Below, in pieces: positions 39,283 to 48,119 of a DNA stretch of 64,000 nt. Origin of the DNA: Solihabitans fulvus (GTDB taxonomy: Bacteria > Actinomycetota > Actinomycetes > Mycobacteriales > Pseudonocardiaceae); NCBI RefSeq assembly GCF_008386585.1, contig NZ_VUOB01000014.1, positions 20,478 to 84,477 of the forward strand. The letters are read 5' to 3'. Position 1 is the first letter of the stretch, and the number at the start of each line of letters is the position of its first letter. The notes under the pieces were generated by a model. That model saw nothing but the letters and a program-made list of their open reading frames with translations, did not search any database and had not been told where the DNA came from. Position numbers and translations under genes: made by a program.

Positions 39283-39460
39283 TTAGAGCTCCTAACACAA
39301 TGGCGTTCGATCAGGGAGCGGCGGCCAGGTGGGCGAGATGTCTCGCAGGGGTCGTGACCGGAGGAGGGAGGCATGACGGAGTCATGGTGACTGACGACAA
39401 CGCCGCAGATCGTCTGCCTGGGCGTCGCGAGCCGAACAGTCATTGTGTTAGGAGCTCTTA
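39283..39460. mobile_element. 172-bp MITE-like element with 17-bp terminal inverted repeats
   Basis: Perfect 17-bp inverted repeats GAGCTCCTAACACAATG (39286-39302) and its complement (39441-39457) bound a 138-bp interior that has no transposase. TTA occurs directly outside both ends (39283-39285 and 39458-39460), a likely 3-bp target duplication. IS5-group elements make 3-bp duplications of this kind, so a defective IS5-like derivative is the best guess. The right-hand TTA is, on the minus strand, the stop codon of the adjacent gene. Confidence 0.8.
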
Positions 39461-39799
39461 GCGGGCCGCCTGCGACGGCCGCCCCGGCGGCATCCGGTAG
39501 ACCGGCCGGAACGGCTTGCCCCCGTTGAACTCCCGCTCCAGCTCGGTCACCCGGTCCGCGACCGCGGGATTCACGATGTCGGCGAGGCTGCGGACCCCGG
39601 CGGACGGCTCGTACGCGGCCAGATAGGTCGCCGCGGCGCGCGCCCGCTCCAGGATGTCCTGGCTGAAGTTCACCGTGCGCTGGACCCTCCGCCCGGCCAG
39701 CGGCGTCGGCCCGGTAGCCTCCTCGCGACCCGGCTCGGCGACATCGTTGACGTCGGCGCCGGGTGCGGGTTCGGGTGCGAATCCGGGCGGCTGGGCCAT
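39458..39799 (-). CDS. Small ribbon-helix-helix-like DNA-binding protein
   Basis: A 113-residue protein. The first 40 residues are Pro/Ala/Glu-rich, and the core reads RVQRTVNFSQDILERARAAATYLAAY, a strand followed by helices as in ribbon-helix-helix proteins used as plasmid partition (ParB-like) or copy-control repressors. The C-terminus is the basic MPPGRPSQAAR. A near-perfect SD (GAGGAGG) precedes ATG 39799. It is divergent from the type IV secretion operon, and an imperfect inverted repeat at 39858-39879 lies in the gap, so it may regulate itself and that operon. The TAA stop coincides with the target duplication of the MITE-like element. Confidence 0.7.
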   Translation of the reverse strand: MAQPPGFAPEPAPGADVNDVAEPGREEATGPTPLAGRRVQRTVNFSQDILERARAAATYLAAYEPSAGVRSLADIVNPAVADRVTELEREFNGGKPFRPVYRMPPGRPSQAAR

Positions 39800-40250
39800 C
39801 TGCGAACCTCCTCGCGCTGGTGCCGGTCCGCTCGGTCGGCCCGGTTGGCGTAGTCGTAACTAACCAGACTGGGGTAGTTGGCCCGATCGTTGACTCCGGG
39901 CCGCAGTCCTGTCGGATCCTCCGATCCGGCCGAACAGGTCACAGCAGGGGGTCATCGTTCAGGGGTGTGACATCCCTGCGCACTGACGGTGACCAGGGGG
40001 TTCGCAGCCGGGTGAACTATCTCAGCAACCGGGAGAAAGCTGTGTCGCCTGTTCACCACCGGCACCCTCCCAACGATGATGTGTGGGTCAGATTAGACGT
40101 AATCACGGTCGAGGGGAACGTCGATGGATCAACGCACCGAGCATTGACTACTACACGTCGTGACAGCGGCATGTTCTACTCGATAGCGCCGAACCGGGTC
40201 GACCCCCCAGCCTCCCGGCCCGAAACGCTCCTCGCCCTCGGGAGTACGAG
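39800..40250. other. Divergent regulatory region between RHH gene and T4SS operon
   Basis: About 450 bp, A/T-richer than the surroundings, with no convincing gene. AACTAACC (39858-39865) and GGGGTAGTT (39871-39879) form an imperfect inverted repeat that is a candidate operator for the RHH protein. TTGACT at 40144-40149 is a possible -35 for the secretion operon. A 163-codon frame across the region has unusual composition and no SD and is rejected. Confidence 0.4.
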
Positions 40251-40526
40251 ATGATCGCCACGTCCCTTGTAACAGTCGCGCAGCAGCAACAGCCTGCCCT
40301 CGGTACAGGGGGAGTTCGGCAGTGGATCCTGGACAACCTGGTTCCGCTGCTGTTGCTGACCGTCGCCCTCCTGCTGCTGTGGCTCGGCGGCGGCAAGGGC
40401 GACAACGCCGGCGTCATGCGCCGCCTCGGCGGCATCGTCATCGCGCTCGCGATCATCGGGTTGGCCGTGACCACCAACGCCGGATCGAACATCGGCCGGT
40501 GGCTCACCAGCCTGTTCAGCGGGTGA
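40251..40526 (+). CDS. Small two-helix membrane protein, T4SS pilin/VirB2-like candidate
   Basis: A 91-residue protein: short N-terminus, helix 1 at about 27-47 (WILDNLVPLLLLTVALLLLWL), a Gly/Asp turn with a basic MRRLGG, helix 2 at about 60-78 and a small tail. The size, the two helices and the place ahead of VirB3/VirB4-like genes fit a TrbC/VirB2-like pilin or a core membrane subunit. No cleavable signal is evident. The next gene begins 6 bp downstream. Family membership is inferred from context. Confidence 0.7.
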   Translation: MIATSLVTVAQQQQPALGTGGVRQWILDNLVPLLLLTVALLLLWLGGGKGDNAGVMRRLGGIVIALAIIGLAVTTNAGSNIGRWLTSLFSG

Positions 40527-40532
40527 TCGCGC

Positions 40533-41057
40533 GTGCGGGTACGCACTGACGACGAGGTCTACCGGGTCGACGCCGTCTGGCTCGGCCCGCCGAAGGCGAC
40601 CTTCCCCTGGCGCGCCCGCTATGTGGCGTGGGGCGTCGGCATCGCCGTGTTCCTGTTGGTGCTGACCGTGGAACGGCAGATGGGCTTCGGCTTCAGCTTC
40701 TTCACCACGGCCTGGGCCTTCATCATCACGATCCTGCTCACCAGGTTCATCTGCACGCGGATCAGCCACGAGCGGCCCCTCGGCGCCGTCGTGGCCATGT
40801 GGGTGCGCGAACTCAACGCCCCCCGGGAGCGCAACGCTGGCGCAGGCGGGGCGGCCAGCGCGGCTCGGATCCGGGTCAACCAGGAACGGCCCCGGCGGCC
40901 AGCGCGGCGCGGCCGGCGGAGCACGGCGACGGCGCGGGCGACGGCCCCGGCCGAGGCTCGCGTCCACGGCACCCGGACCCAGCACCAGCACCGGCGGACA
41001 GTCAGTAGCGCGCGCACGAAGGGAGTTCGCGGTGTTCGGACGCAGGCGAGACGGTGA
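40533..41057 (+). CDS. Membrane protein, VirB3/PrgI-like component of T4SS
   Basis: A 174-residue protein with two close membrane helices at about 30-50 and 55-73, followed by a highly basic Arg/Ala-rich cytosolic tail of about 90 residues. PrgI/VirB3-type proteins have this two-helix topology and precede the VirB4 ATPase gene in Gram-positive T4SS clusters. GTG 40533 is the start. The 3' end overlaps the VirB4-like gene by 26 bp. The basic tail is longer than usual and might bind nucleic acid or the ATPase; this is inference. Confidence 0.7.
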   Translation: MRVRTDDEVYRVDAVWLGPPKATFPWRARYVAWGVGIAVFLLVLTVERQMGFGFSFFTTAWAFIITILLTRFICTRISHERPLGAVVAMWVRELNAPRERNAGAGGAASAARIRVNQERPRRPARRGRRSTATARATAPAEARVHGTRTQHQHRRTVSSARTKGVRGVRTQARR

Positions 41058-43938
41058 CCGACGCTCGGCCCAGCACGTGGCGCAGCACGCCGCGGCGGCC
41101 GAACCCGCGGACAAGAAGGTGTACAGCCGTCGCGGCCGCCGCCTGCCGGGAGAGCAGGCCGTCCCCAGCTACACCCCGCTGATCTCCGCCCGCAGCATCG
41201 ACGGCCACCTGCTGCGCACCGGCCAGGACGTCTACGCCTGGTACCGGCTCGCGCCGCAGCGCTGGTCGTTCCGGTCGGACTCGCAGCGGCAGGACCTCAT
41301 CGCCGCCATCGCCGGCCAGTACGCCGAACTCCAGGGCCGCTGGATGCACCTGCGGGTCACCGCCCGCCCCTACCCGATCCGGATGTGGGCCGAGGCGCAC
41401 GTGCACAACGCGCCCGGCCGGCTGCCGGACACCCCGGGCACGCTGTCCTTCGACGACTACATGGTCGGCGAGCAGCAGCAGCTGATGGGCCGCTCGATGG
41501 CCGAGAAGGAGGTCTACCTCGGCGTCCAGGTGCAGACCCGCAACGTGATGGACCGCGCCGTCGAACGGGTCGCGCCGCTGCTGCGCAGGGTGTTCCCCGA
41601 CGCCGTCGACGCCGAGCTGGTCGCGCTGGACAGCGAGGTCGAGCACCTTGACCAGGTGATCGGCTCCGCGGGCTTGGAGGGCCGCCCGGCCACGGCCGAG
41701 GAGATGTCCTGGCTGATGCACCGGTCGTGCTCGCTCGGACTGCCCGCGCCGCGCAACCTGCCCGCCGTGCCCGGCGCCGCCTGGGAACCCGAGGACCTGG
41801 CCAGCTTCACCGACGCCGCCGACTTCCACCAGGAGCCGTACGCGCCGACCGTCACCGTGCGCGGCCGCACCGGCTCCAACGCCGGCATCAAGCGGCACGT
41901 CGCCGTCCTCACCGTCGGCCTGATGCACGGCCTCCAGATCCCCGAGGTCGACGACCCCTGGGTGCAGCGCGCCGACCGGCTGCCGGCCGCCGTCGAGTGG
42001 TCCGCGCGGATCTACGTGCGCCGCCCCGAGGAGGTCTCCGGCGAGCTGCAACGCCAGATGAACAAGGTCCGCTCGCAGGTCAGGCACTACACCGACGAAC
42101 ACGAGCTGGAACCGCCGCAGTCGCTGGCCAGGCAGGCGGGGCGGGTGCTGGAGATCGACGACGAGATGACCTCCGGCTTCACCGCCCTCGGCACCCGCGT
42201 GCGGTCCTGGTGGCGGCTGGCGGTGTCCGGCCCGTCCGAGCGGGAGACGCTGCGGCTGGCCCAGCAGCTGCTCGACCTGTACAAGCCGAAGGTCGCCATC
42301 GAGCACCCCGAGGCGCAGTACTCGATGGCCAGGGAGTTCATCCCTGGCGAGCCGCTGGCCTCGGCCGCCTACCTGCGGCGCGGCTCGGTGCTGTGGGCCG
42401 CCTCCGCCGTGCCGACCGCCACCGCCGAGGTCGGCGACCGGCGCGGCATCCTGCTCGGCGAGACGTGCACCGCGACCCGTCGCCCGGTGGCCTGGGATCC
42501 GTGGATGGCGCAGGAGCTGCGCGACGGCTCCGGCCTGACCGCCATGGTCGCCGGACTCGGCGCCGGCAAGTCCTTCCTCGGCGGCGGCATCGTCTACAAG
42601 ACGCTGCGGGCCGGCGCGCACTGGACCCTGCTCGACCCGTCCGGGCCGCTGGCCGCCCTGTGCGACCTGCCCGAGCTGCGGCCTTACGCGCGGCCGATCA
42701 ACCTGCTCAACGCGCAGCCCGGCATCCTCAACCCGTACCGGGTGGTCGCCGAGCCGAGCCTCGAACACTTCATGGACGAGGAGGACCCCGAGCGGGCCTG
42801 GCGGCGGGAGAAGGCGCTCACCGCGGCCACCCGGCGGCGGCTGGTCCTCGACGCGCTCAGCGGCCTGCTGCCCTACGAGGTGGCCAGGCTGCCGCAGACC
42901 AGGATCGTGCTGCTGCGCGCCGTCCGCACCGTCGGCGGCCGGCCGGACGCCCACCCCGGCCAGGTCTTCGACGCCCTGCGCAGGGACGCAAGCGAGCACC
43001 ACGAGCACGCCGTCGTCGTCGCCGACTTCCTCGACGAGATGCGGGAACGCATGTCGCTGCTGATCCCGGAACGCGACGCCGACCCGTACTCCGAACAGCG
43101 CGACGACCGGCTCACCGTGCTCACCATGGCCGGCCTGACGCTGCCGAAGGACGGCACCGGCCGCGAGCACTGGACCGACGCCGAGGCGCTCGGCGTCGAG
43201 ATGCTCAACCTCGCGGCCTGGCTCACCCAGCGGTCGATCTACGAGCGGCCGAAGGACCTCCGCAAGGGCGTCTGGATCGACGAGGCGTTCTTCCTGTCCG
43301 AGGTGCCGACCGGCCGCGTCCTGATGAACCGGTTCGCCCGAGACTCCAGGAAGTGGAACGTCCGGGTGCTGCTGTCCAGCCAGATCCCGGCCGACTTCCT
43401 CAAGATCCAGGGCTTCGTCACCCTGCTCGACTCGGTGTTCGTCGGCAGGCTCGACGACGACCAGGCGCAGTCGGACGCGTTGCGGCTGCTGAAGGTTCCG
43501 GTCGGCGCGGGCTACGAGCAGGTGATCGCGAGCCTCGGCAGGCGGCCGGGCGGCGTGCGCACCGCGGTGGAACGCGACCGCGCGCCGAGGCAGTTCATCT
43601 TCGGCGACGGCGCTGGCGGCGTCGAGCGGATCAGGATCGACTTCAGCGGGCCGCACCTGGAACACCTGCGGTCGGCCATGGACACCACGCCGGACGCCAT
43701 GCGCGAGAGCGCCAGCCAGCCCATCGCCGCGCTGCCGGCGCCGCAGGAGCCGGAGGGCGGCTACCCGGAGGACTACGACCACGAGGAGTTCGACGACGAG
43801 CTGGCCGCCGACCTCGAGGTCGGCCTCGCCGAGGAACTGGTCGGCGCCAGGGGCGTGAACAACGGCACGGATCCCGGCACGGGGCAGGCGGCGCGCGAAG
43901 GAGGGAACCGCCAGCCCGGTCGGGAAGGCCCGGCATGA
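41032..43938 (+). CDS. VirB4-like conjugation/secretion ATPase
   Basis: A 968-residue ATPase. An N-terminal non-catalytic domain (residues 1-480) is followed by a motor domain with Walker A GLGAGKS at 508-514, and Walker B VWIDEAFFL at 747-755, then SSQIPADFL and FVGRLDDDQAQ. An acidic tail (DYDHEEFDDELAADLE) ends it. VirB4-type proteins energise substrate transfer and pilus assembly in type IV secretion. GTG 41032 follows an AGGGAG site. No VirD4/TcpA coupling ATPase or relaxase is encoded in the cluster. The next gene overlaps by ATGA. Confidence 0.9.
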   Translation: MFGRRRDGDRRSAQHVAQHAAAAEPADKKVYSRRGRRLPGEQAVPSYTPLISARSIDGHLLRTGQDVYAWYRLAPQRWSFRSDSQRQDLIAAIAGQYAELQGRWMHLRVTARPYPIRMWAEAHVHNAPGRLPDTPGTLSFDDYMVGEQQQLMGRSMAEKEVYLGVQVQTRNVMDRAVERVAPLLRRVFPDAVDAELVALDSEVEHLDQVIGSAGLEGRPATAEEMSWLMHRSCSLGLPAPRNLPAVPGAAWEPEDLASFTDAADFHQEPYAPTVTVRGRTGSNAGIKRHVAVLTVGLMHGLQIPEVDDPWVQRADRLPAAVEWSARIYVRRPEEVSGELQRQMNKVRSQVRHYTDEHELEPPQSLARQAGRVLEIDDEMTSGFTALGTRVRSWWRLAVSGPSERETLRLAQQLLDLYKPKVAIEHPEAQYSMAREFIPGEPLASAAYLRRGSVLWAASAVPTATAEVGDRRGILLGETCTATRRPVAWDPWMAQELRDGSGLTAMVAGLGAGKSFLGGGIVYKTLRAGAHWTLLDPSGPLAALCDLPELRPYARPINLLNAQPGILNPYRVVAEPSLEHFMDEEDPERAWRREKALTAATRRRLVLDALSGLLPYEVARLPQTRIVLLRAVRTVGGRPDAHPGQVFDALRRDASEHHEHAVVVADFLDEMRERMSLLIPERDADPYSEQRDDRLTVLTMAGLTLPKDGTGREHWTDAEALGVEMLNLAAWLTQRSIYERPKDLRKGVWIDEAFFLSEVPTGRVLMNRFARDSRKWNVRVLLSSQIPADFLKIQGFVTLLDSVFVGRLDDDQAQSDALRLLKVPVGAGYEQVIASLGRRPGGVRTAVERDRAPRQFIFGDGAGGVERIRIDFSGPHLEHLRSAMDTTPDAMRESASQPIAALPAPQEPEGGYPEDYDHEEFDDELAADLEVGLAEELVGARGVNNGTDPGTGQAAREGGNRQPGREGPA

Positions 43939-45884
43939 ACCTCACCGTCCTGGTGGTGATCGCCGCCGTGCTGCTCGCAGCGCGGCGGCGGCGCAAGCGC
44001 CTAGGCCGCCCGGCGAACCGCAAGCTGCGCACCGTGTTCGCCGTCGCCTTCCTGCTCGGCCTCCAGGCGTTCATGGGCGTGCCGGCGCAGGCCGCGGCCT
44101 GCGGCGAGGCGCCGAACCCCGAGCGGCCGGGCTCCGGCATGGTCGGCGCCCTCGACCCGCCCATCGGCAACGGCCTGCCGGGCAGCCCGTACCTGGACTA
44201 CGGGTACGCCGGCATGGTGTGGCACGTCTACGACGACAACTGCGTGCTGTCCAAGAGCGTCACCGACCCCAACGCGGTGATCGACAGCTGGGCCGGCAAC
44301 GAGCTGTTCAACCTTGGCAAGAACATCGTCGGCGCGACCAACGCGCTGCACTACACCGTGATGGGCCGCGGCCTGCTCGTCCCGCTGGACGACGCGGTCA
44401 AGTCCGGCGTGCAGAAGGTGTACGACAACGTCTACCTGCGCTGGTTCGGCCTGGTGGCGCTGGTCCTCGCGGTGCTGATCTTCCGACATATCTGGACCGG
44501 CGACCTCGCGTCGATCAGCCGGCGCGGCATGTGGGTGCTGGCCGCCATGTGGCTGGCCAGCGCGACTCTCGCGCTACCCCAGTTCTACAGCCTGCTGGAC
44601 AGCACGCTGGTCAACAAGACCTCGGACATCCAGGCCGGGTTCCTCGACTCGTCGGCCGACCAGGACAAGACCCAGGTGCTGCCGACCATGTTGCACGACA
44701 ATGTGGTCTACCAGAGCTGGCTGCGCGGTGAGTTTGGCACGCCGGATGCCCAGCAGGCCAAGGACTTCGGCAAGCCACTGCTGAACGCGCAGGCGTGGAC
44801 CACAGCCGAACTGGCCCAGCACAAGGACGGCGACCAGGCGGCGCTTGACGCGAAAAAGGCGCAGTACAAGGACATCTCGACGAAACTCGGGCCGACCAGC
44901 GGCTACTTCAAGGGCACCGACGGCAGCCGCACCGGCGCCGGTTTCCTCGCCCTGCTCCAGGCGCTGGCGTTCTCGTTGTTCCAGCTGTTCGCGAAGGCGG
45001 CCGTGCTGCTCGCGCAGCTGCTGCTGCGCATCCTGACGCTGGCCGGTCCGTTGATCGGCCTCGTCGCGCTGCTGCACCAGGACCTGCTGCGCAAGGTCGG
45101 CCGCGCCGCCGCGGTCACCGTGTTCAACGTGCTGATCCTCGCGGTGCTGGCCGGCACGCACGCCCTGCTGTTGCAGGCGATCTTCGGCGCGAGCGGGCTG
45201 TCGCTGCTGACCAGGACGCTGCTCGGGCTGATGCTCACCCTGGTCTTCTTCATCATCGGCCGGCCGGGCAAGCGGATGTGGCAGATGGTGGAGATGTCGG
45301 TGGGCAGCGCGAGTTCCGCGCTGCCGTCCGGGCAGGGCATGTTCTCCCGACTGCGCGGCAAGAAGCCGCAGGCCGCGATCACCCCGCAGGACGAGTTCTG
45401 GGAGCACCTGCGGGACACCGACGTCGACAACGAGCCGGACTCGCCGCGGCGCGGCGGCACCCGCCGGCGCACCCGGCCCGAGGCGGCCAACCCGGTCGCG
45501 GCCACCGCGCAGCGCCTCGACCGGGGCGTGCCGGACGGCTCGCTGGCGGCCGTCGCCGGGTACAACGCAGGCCACGCGGCGCTGCCCGCCGGCAGCCCTG
45601 GCGGCTACCAGGGGAACTCGGCAGCGTTGCCGTCGGCGGGGTCGAGCAGGCTGGTGGACACGCCGCCCGTGGTCGACCGCAGCTGGGACCGCACCGACGA
45701 GGGCGTGCTGGTGCCGTCCAAGGTCGTCGACGGGACCTCCCGGCCGGGCGACAATCCGATGGTGCCGGGACCGCGCAGGGCGGAGACGGAGGTCGTCGCC
45801 GGGCGCCAGGTGCACGTGATCTACCGACCGTCGCGCGGGTTCGAGGTCAGGGACAACGGCAGCTCACCGCTGAGCTACGACTGA
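43935..45884 (+). CDS. VirB6/TrbL-like multi-pass membrane protein
   Basis: A 649-residue protein. An N-terminal hydrophobic segment, then a second signal-like segment (TVFAVAFLLGLQAFMGVPAQAAAC) precede an exported loop with Cys residues. Helices follow at about 175-195 and 200-225, and a cluster of four to five from about 335 to 450 (LALLQALAFSLFQLF through LLGLMLTLVFFIIG). The last 200 residues are a hydrophilic, basic-to-Pro/Gly-rich cytosolic tail. This architecture matches VirB6-type channel proteins of Gram-positive T4SS. ATG 43935 overlaps the VirB4 stop. Confidence 0.82.
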   Translation: MNLTVLVVIAAVLLAARRRRKRLGRPANRKLRTVFAVAFLLGLQAFMGVPAQAAACGEAPNPERPGSGMVGALDPPIGNGLPGSPYLDYGYAGMVWHVYDDNCVLSKSVTDPNAVIDSWAGNELFNLGKNIVGATNALHYTVMGRGLLVPLDDAVKSGVQKVYDNVYLRWFGLVALVLAVLIFRHIWTGDLASISRRGMWVLAAMWLASATLALPQFYSLLDSTLVNKTSDIQAGFLDSSADQDKTQVLPTMLHDNVVYQSWLRGEFGTPDAQQAKDFGKPLLNAQAWTTAELAQHKDGDQAALDAKKAQYKDISTKLGPTSGYFKGTDGSRTGAGFLALLQALAFSLFQLFAKAAVLLAQLLLRILTLAGPLIGLVALLHQDLLRKVGRAAAVTVFNVLILAVLAGTHALLLQAIFGASGLSLLTRTLLGLMLTLVFFIIGRPGKRMWQMVEMSVGSASSALPSGQGMFSRLRGKKPQAAITPQDEFWEHLRDTDVDNEPDSPRRGGTRRRTRPEAANPVAATAQRLDRGVPDGSLAAVAGYNAGHAALPAGSPGGYQGNSAALPSAGSSRLVDTPPVVDRSWDRTDEGVLVPSKVVDGTSRPGDNPMVPGPRRAETEVVAGRQVHVIYRPSRGFEVRDNGSSPLSYD

Positions 45885-45897
45885 GAGGGGGACGCAG

Positions 45898-46524
45898 ATG
45901 CCGATCCGGACCAATCGAGGGCGGGTCGCGGTGTACCGACGCCTGTGGGGTTGGCCGCTGCGCTCGCCCAGGCACCTGGTGATCACGCTCGTCGGCTTCG
46001 CCGCGGTGGCCATGCTGATCGGCGTGGTCGTCCCCAAGGTGCTCGGCACCGGGGCCGTCGCGTCGAGCACGACCCAGACCACGAGCCGCCCGCCCGGCGG
46101 CCTTGCCGGCAACTCCGGCGGCAACCAGGTCGGCGTGCTGCCGAGCGATCCGGCCGCCGCGAGCACCGTGCCGACCAGGCAGAGCAGCCAGGCCGCCTCG
46201 CCGAGTTCCGCGGCGCCGTCCCCGGACATGCTGTTCGCGGCGACGTCGTGGGCGCGGGCGTTCGTGAAGCACCCGGCCGGCATCACCAACGCGCAGTGGC
46301 TCGAACAGCTCAAGCCCTACACCACCGACGAGTTCCTGCCGGTGATGAACACCATCGAACCGTCGAACGTGCCGGCGTCGCAGGTCACCGGGCCGGCGAC
46401 GACGGTCGAGTCGCACCAGGACTCCGCGGTGGTGACGGTGCCGACCAACGACGGCACGCTGAAACTGGTGCTGGTGAAGGGTTCGCAGGGCTGGCGCGTC
46501 GGCAACTACACGAAGGCGAACTGA
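45898..46524 (+). CDS. Bitopic protein, VirB8/TcpC-like T4SS subunit
   Basis: A 208-residue protein with a basic cytosolic N-terminus, one helix at about 27-48 (LVITLVGFAAVAMLIGVVVP), a Ser/Thr/Ala-rich linker and a C-terminal domain of about 105 residues (LFAATSWARAFVKHPAGITNAQWLEQL...). The C-terminal part has the alpha-plus-beta pattern of NTF2-like VirB8/TcpC domains. It lies 13 bp after the VirB6-like gene and 1 bp before the hydrolase gene. Recognition is from layout and context; sequence identity to known VirB8 is not obvious. Confidence 0.75.
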   Translation: MPIRTNRGRVAVYRRLWGWPLRSPRHLVITLVGFAAVAMLIGVVVPKVLGTGAVASSTTQTTSRPPGGLAGNSGGNQVGVLPSDPAAASTVPTRQSSQAASPSSAAPSPDMLFAATSWARAFVKHPAGITNAQWLEQLKPYTTDEFLPVMNTIEPSNVPASQVTGPATTVESHQDSAVVTVPTNDGTLKLVLVKGSQGWRVGNYTKAN

Positions 46525-46525
46525 G

Positions 46526-47533
46526 ATGCTGCGCGGCGCGATTCTGCTCGGGGTGATCGTCACCGCGCTGGTGACCGTGGTGATCACCAGCGGCACCGCG
46601 GTGAACACCGTCGTCGGCGGCACCCAGCAGCAGGAGAACTCGCAGTTCGCGAACGTGAGCTGCAACGCGGCGCTCGGCCCGTGGCAGGGCGGCGACCAGC
46701 GCAGCGGCAGCGACGACGCGGCGCGGCTGACCGACGAGCAGCGCGGCACGGCGGCGCTGATCATCTCCATCGGCAAGCAGCGCAACCTGCCGCCGCTCGC
46801 GTGGCAGGTCGCGATCCAGGCCGGCATGACCGAGTCGGGCCTGCGCAGCCTCAACTACGGCGACCTCGACTCGGTCGGCATCTTCCAGATGCGCCCGTCG
46901 ATGAACTGGGGCACGGTCGCGCAGATCCTCGATCCCTCCTATGCCATCAACAAGTTCTTCGACGTCCTCCAGAACGTGCCGGACTGGCAGCACAAGCGGC
47001 CGGGCGATTCATCGCAGGCCGTGGAGCGCTCCGCCTTTCCCGACCGGTACCACCAGTGGGAGTCGATGGGCGCGTACCTGATCGCCAACCTCGGCAAGGT
47101 GACGGACCCGACCGGGTGCGGCCAGGGCACCGGGGCGGCGCTGCCGGCGTCGGCCGCCGCGGCGACGGCGATCAAGTTCGCGCAGGGGCAGCTCGGCAAG
47201 CCGTACCTGTGGGGCGGCACCGGGCCGGACGCCTACGACTGCTCCGGGCTGATGGTGAAGGCTTACGCGGCGGCCGGGGTGATCATCCCCAGGGTCGCCA
47301 ACGACCAGTACATGCGCGGCACCGCCTACCTGCCGGTGCGCCAGGCCCAGGCCGGCGACCTGCTGTTCTGGGCGACGGATCCCACCGATCCGGTGACGAT
47401 CCACCACGTGGCCATGTACCTGGGCAACGATCAGTACCTACAGGCCCCGCAGGACAACGACGTCGTGAAGATCAGCAAGATCGACTGGACCAACCACGAG
47501 CTGGTTGCCCAGGCCGTTCGGCCTGGGGTGTAG
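46526..47533 (+). CDS. Bifunctional peptidoglycan hydrolase (lytic transglycosylase-like + NlpC/P60)
   Basis: A 335-residue cell-wall hydrolase with an N-terminal membrane anchor (about 5-22). A lysozyme-like domain (about 70-205) has Glu103 in GMTESGLRS and the SVGIFQMRPSMNWG segment; an NlpC/P60 domain (about 215-335) has catalytic Cys239 in YDCSGL and His293/294 in HHVAMYLG. Such two-domain enzymes (Tn916 Orf14/TcpG/VirB1-like) open the wall for T4SS assembly. It is in the middle of the operon. The wall hydrolase is a strong sign that the cluster builds an envelope-spanning machine. Confidence 0.92.
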   Translation: MLRGAILLGVIVTALVTVVITSGTAVNTVVGGTQQQENSQFANVSCNAALGPWQGGDQRSGSDDAARLTDEQRGTAALIISIGKQRNLPPLAWQVAIQAGMTESGLRSLNYGDLDSVGIFQMRPSMNWGTVAQILDPSYAINKFFDVLQNVPDWQHKRPGDSSQAVERSAFPDRYHQWESMGAYLIANLGKVTDPTGCGQGTGAALPASAAAATAIKFAQGQLGKPYLWGGTGPDAYDCSGLMVKAYAAAGVIIPRVANDQYMRGTAYLPVRQAQAGDLLFWATDPTDPVTIHHVAMYLGNDQYLQAPQDNDVVKISKIDWTNHELVAQAVRPGV

Positions 47534-47550
47534 CGCAGGAGGCGGAGAAC

Positions 47551-48048
47551 ATGTTCACCCCTGATCCCATCCCGCGCCCTGCCGGGCCGCCCGCGTCGAG
47601 CACGCCGCTGCGGGACTACCTGAACCACGCGCGGCTCGGCGTCGACCAGGGTTACGCGGTGCTGCCGCGGTCGCTGGTCGAGGGCATGCCGCTGCCGTGG
47701 CAGCAGCAGCTGACGCACCTGCTAGCCGAGTTCCACCAGGTGTACGCGCACCTGAACTGGCCGGTGTACCGGGTGGTGCCGTCACGGCACGAGCGCTTGG
47801 TCGACCTGGACGAGGACCAGTTGGCCGAGGTCGGCTGCCTGGTGGAGATCGACACCGACGGGGAGCTGGTCTACCGGGAGCGCAACGGGCAGCGCATCGA
47901 GAACCCCGAGGACAAGACCGTGCTGGTGTCCTGCCTCGACCCGATCCCCAAGGAACACGAGAACGCCAACCAGAGCACCCCGCCGAGGGGGTTCCCGGTG
48001 CAGAACCTCGGCGACGGCTACTCGCCGGCCCCGGCGCCGCGCTGGTGA
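47551..48048 (+). CDS. Unknown T4SS-associated protein
   Basis: A 165-residue acidic soluble protein of unknown function, last in the secretion operon. ATG 47551 has an AGGAGG-like site (CAGGAGGCGGAG) 4-12 bp upstream. The sequence has a Pro-rich start, a helical block (LPWQQQLTHLLAEFHQVYAHL), a beta-rich block (VYRVVPSRHERLVDLDEDQLAEVG) and a disordered Pro/Ala tail. It has no membrane segment, so it may be a cytosolic adaptor or substrate chaperone; this is inference from position only. Confidence 0.7.
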   Translation: MFTPDPIPRPAGPPASSTPLRDYLNHARLGVDQGYAVLPRSLVEGMPLPWQQQLTHLLAEFHQVYAHLNWPVYRVVPSRHERLVDLDEDQLAEVGCLVEIDTDGELVYRERNGQRIENPEDKTVLVSCLDPIPKEHENANQSTPPRGFPVQNLGDGYSPAPAPRW

Positions 48049-48119
48049 CGGTGTCCTGACCGGCCAAGGGTGTCCGTTGTCGAGGTGACATGCGCGGCGG
48101 CGCATGCCAGGCTCGGGGC

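Noticed and set aside
39763..40254. 163-codon frame in the divergent region
   Set aside because: Composition is unlike the neighbours, no SD, and it would cover the probable promoters of both flanking operons.
41002..43782. 926-codon open frame on the minus strand
   Set aside because: It lies antisense to the VirB4-like gene, has no motif and a composition (Gly/Arg/Val-rich) typical of GC-rich antisense frames.
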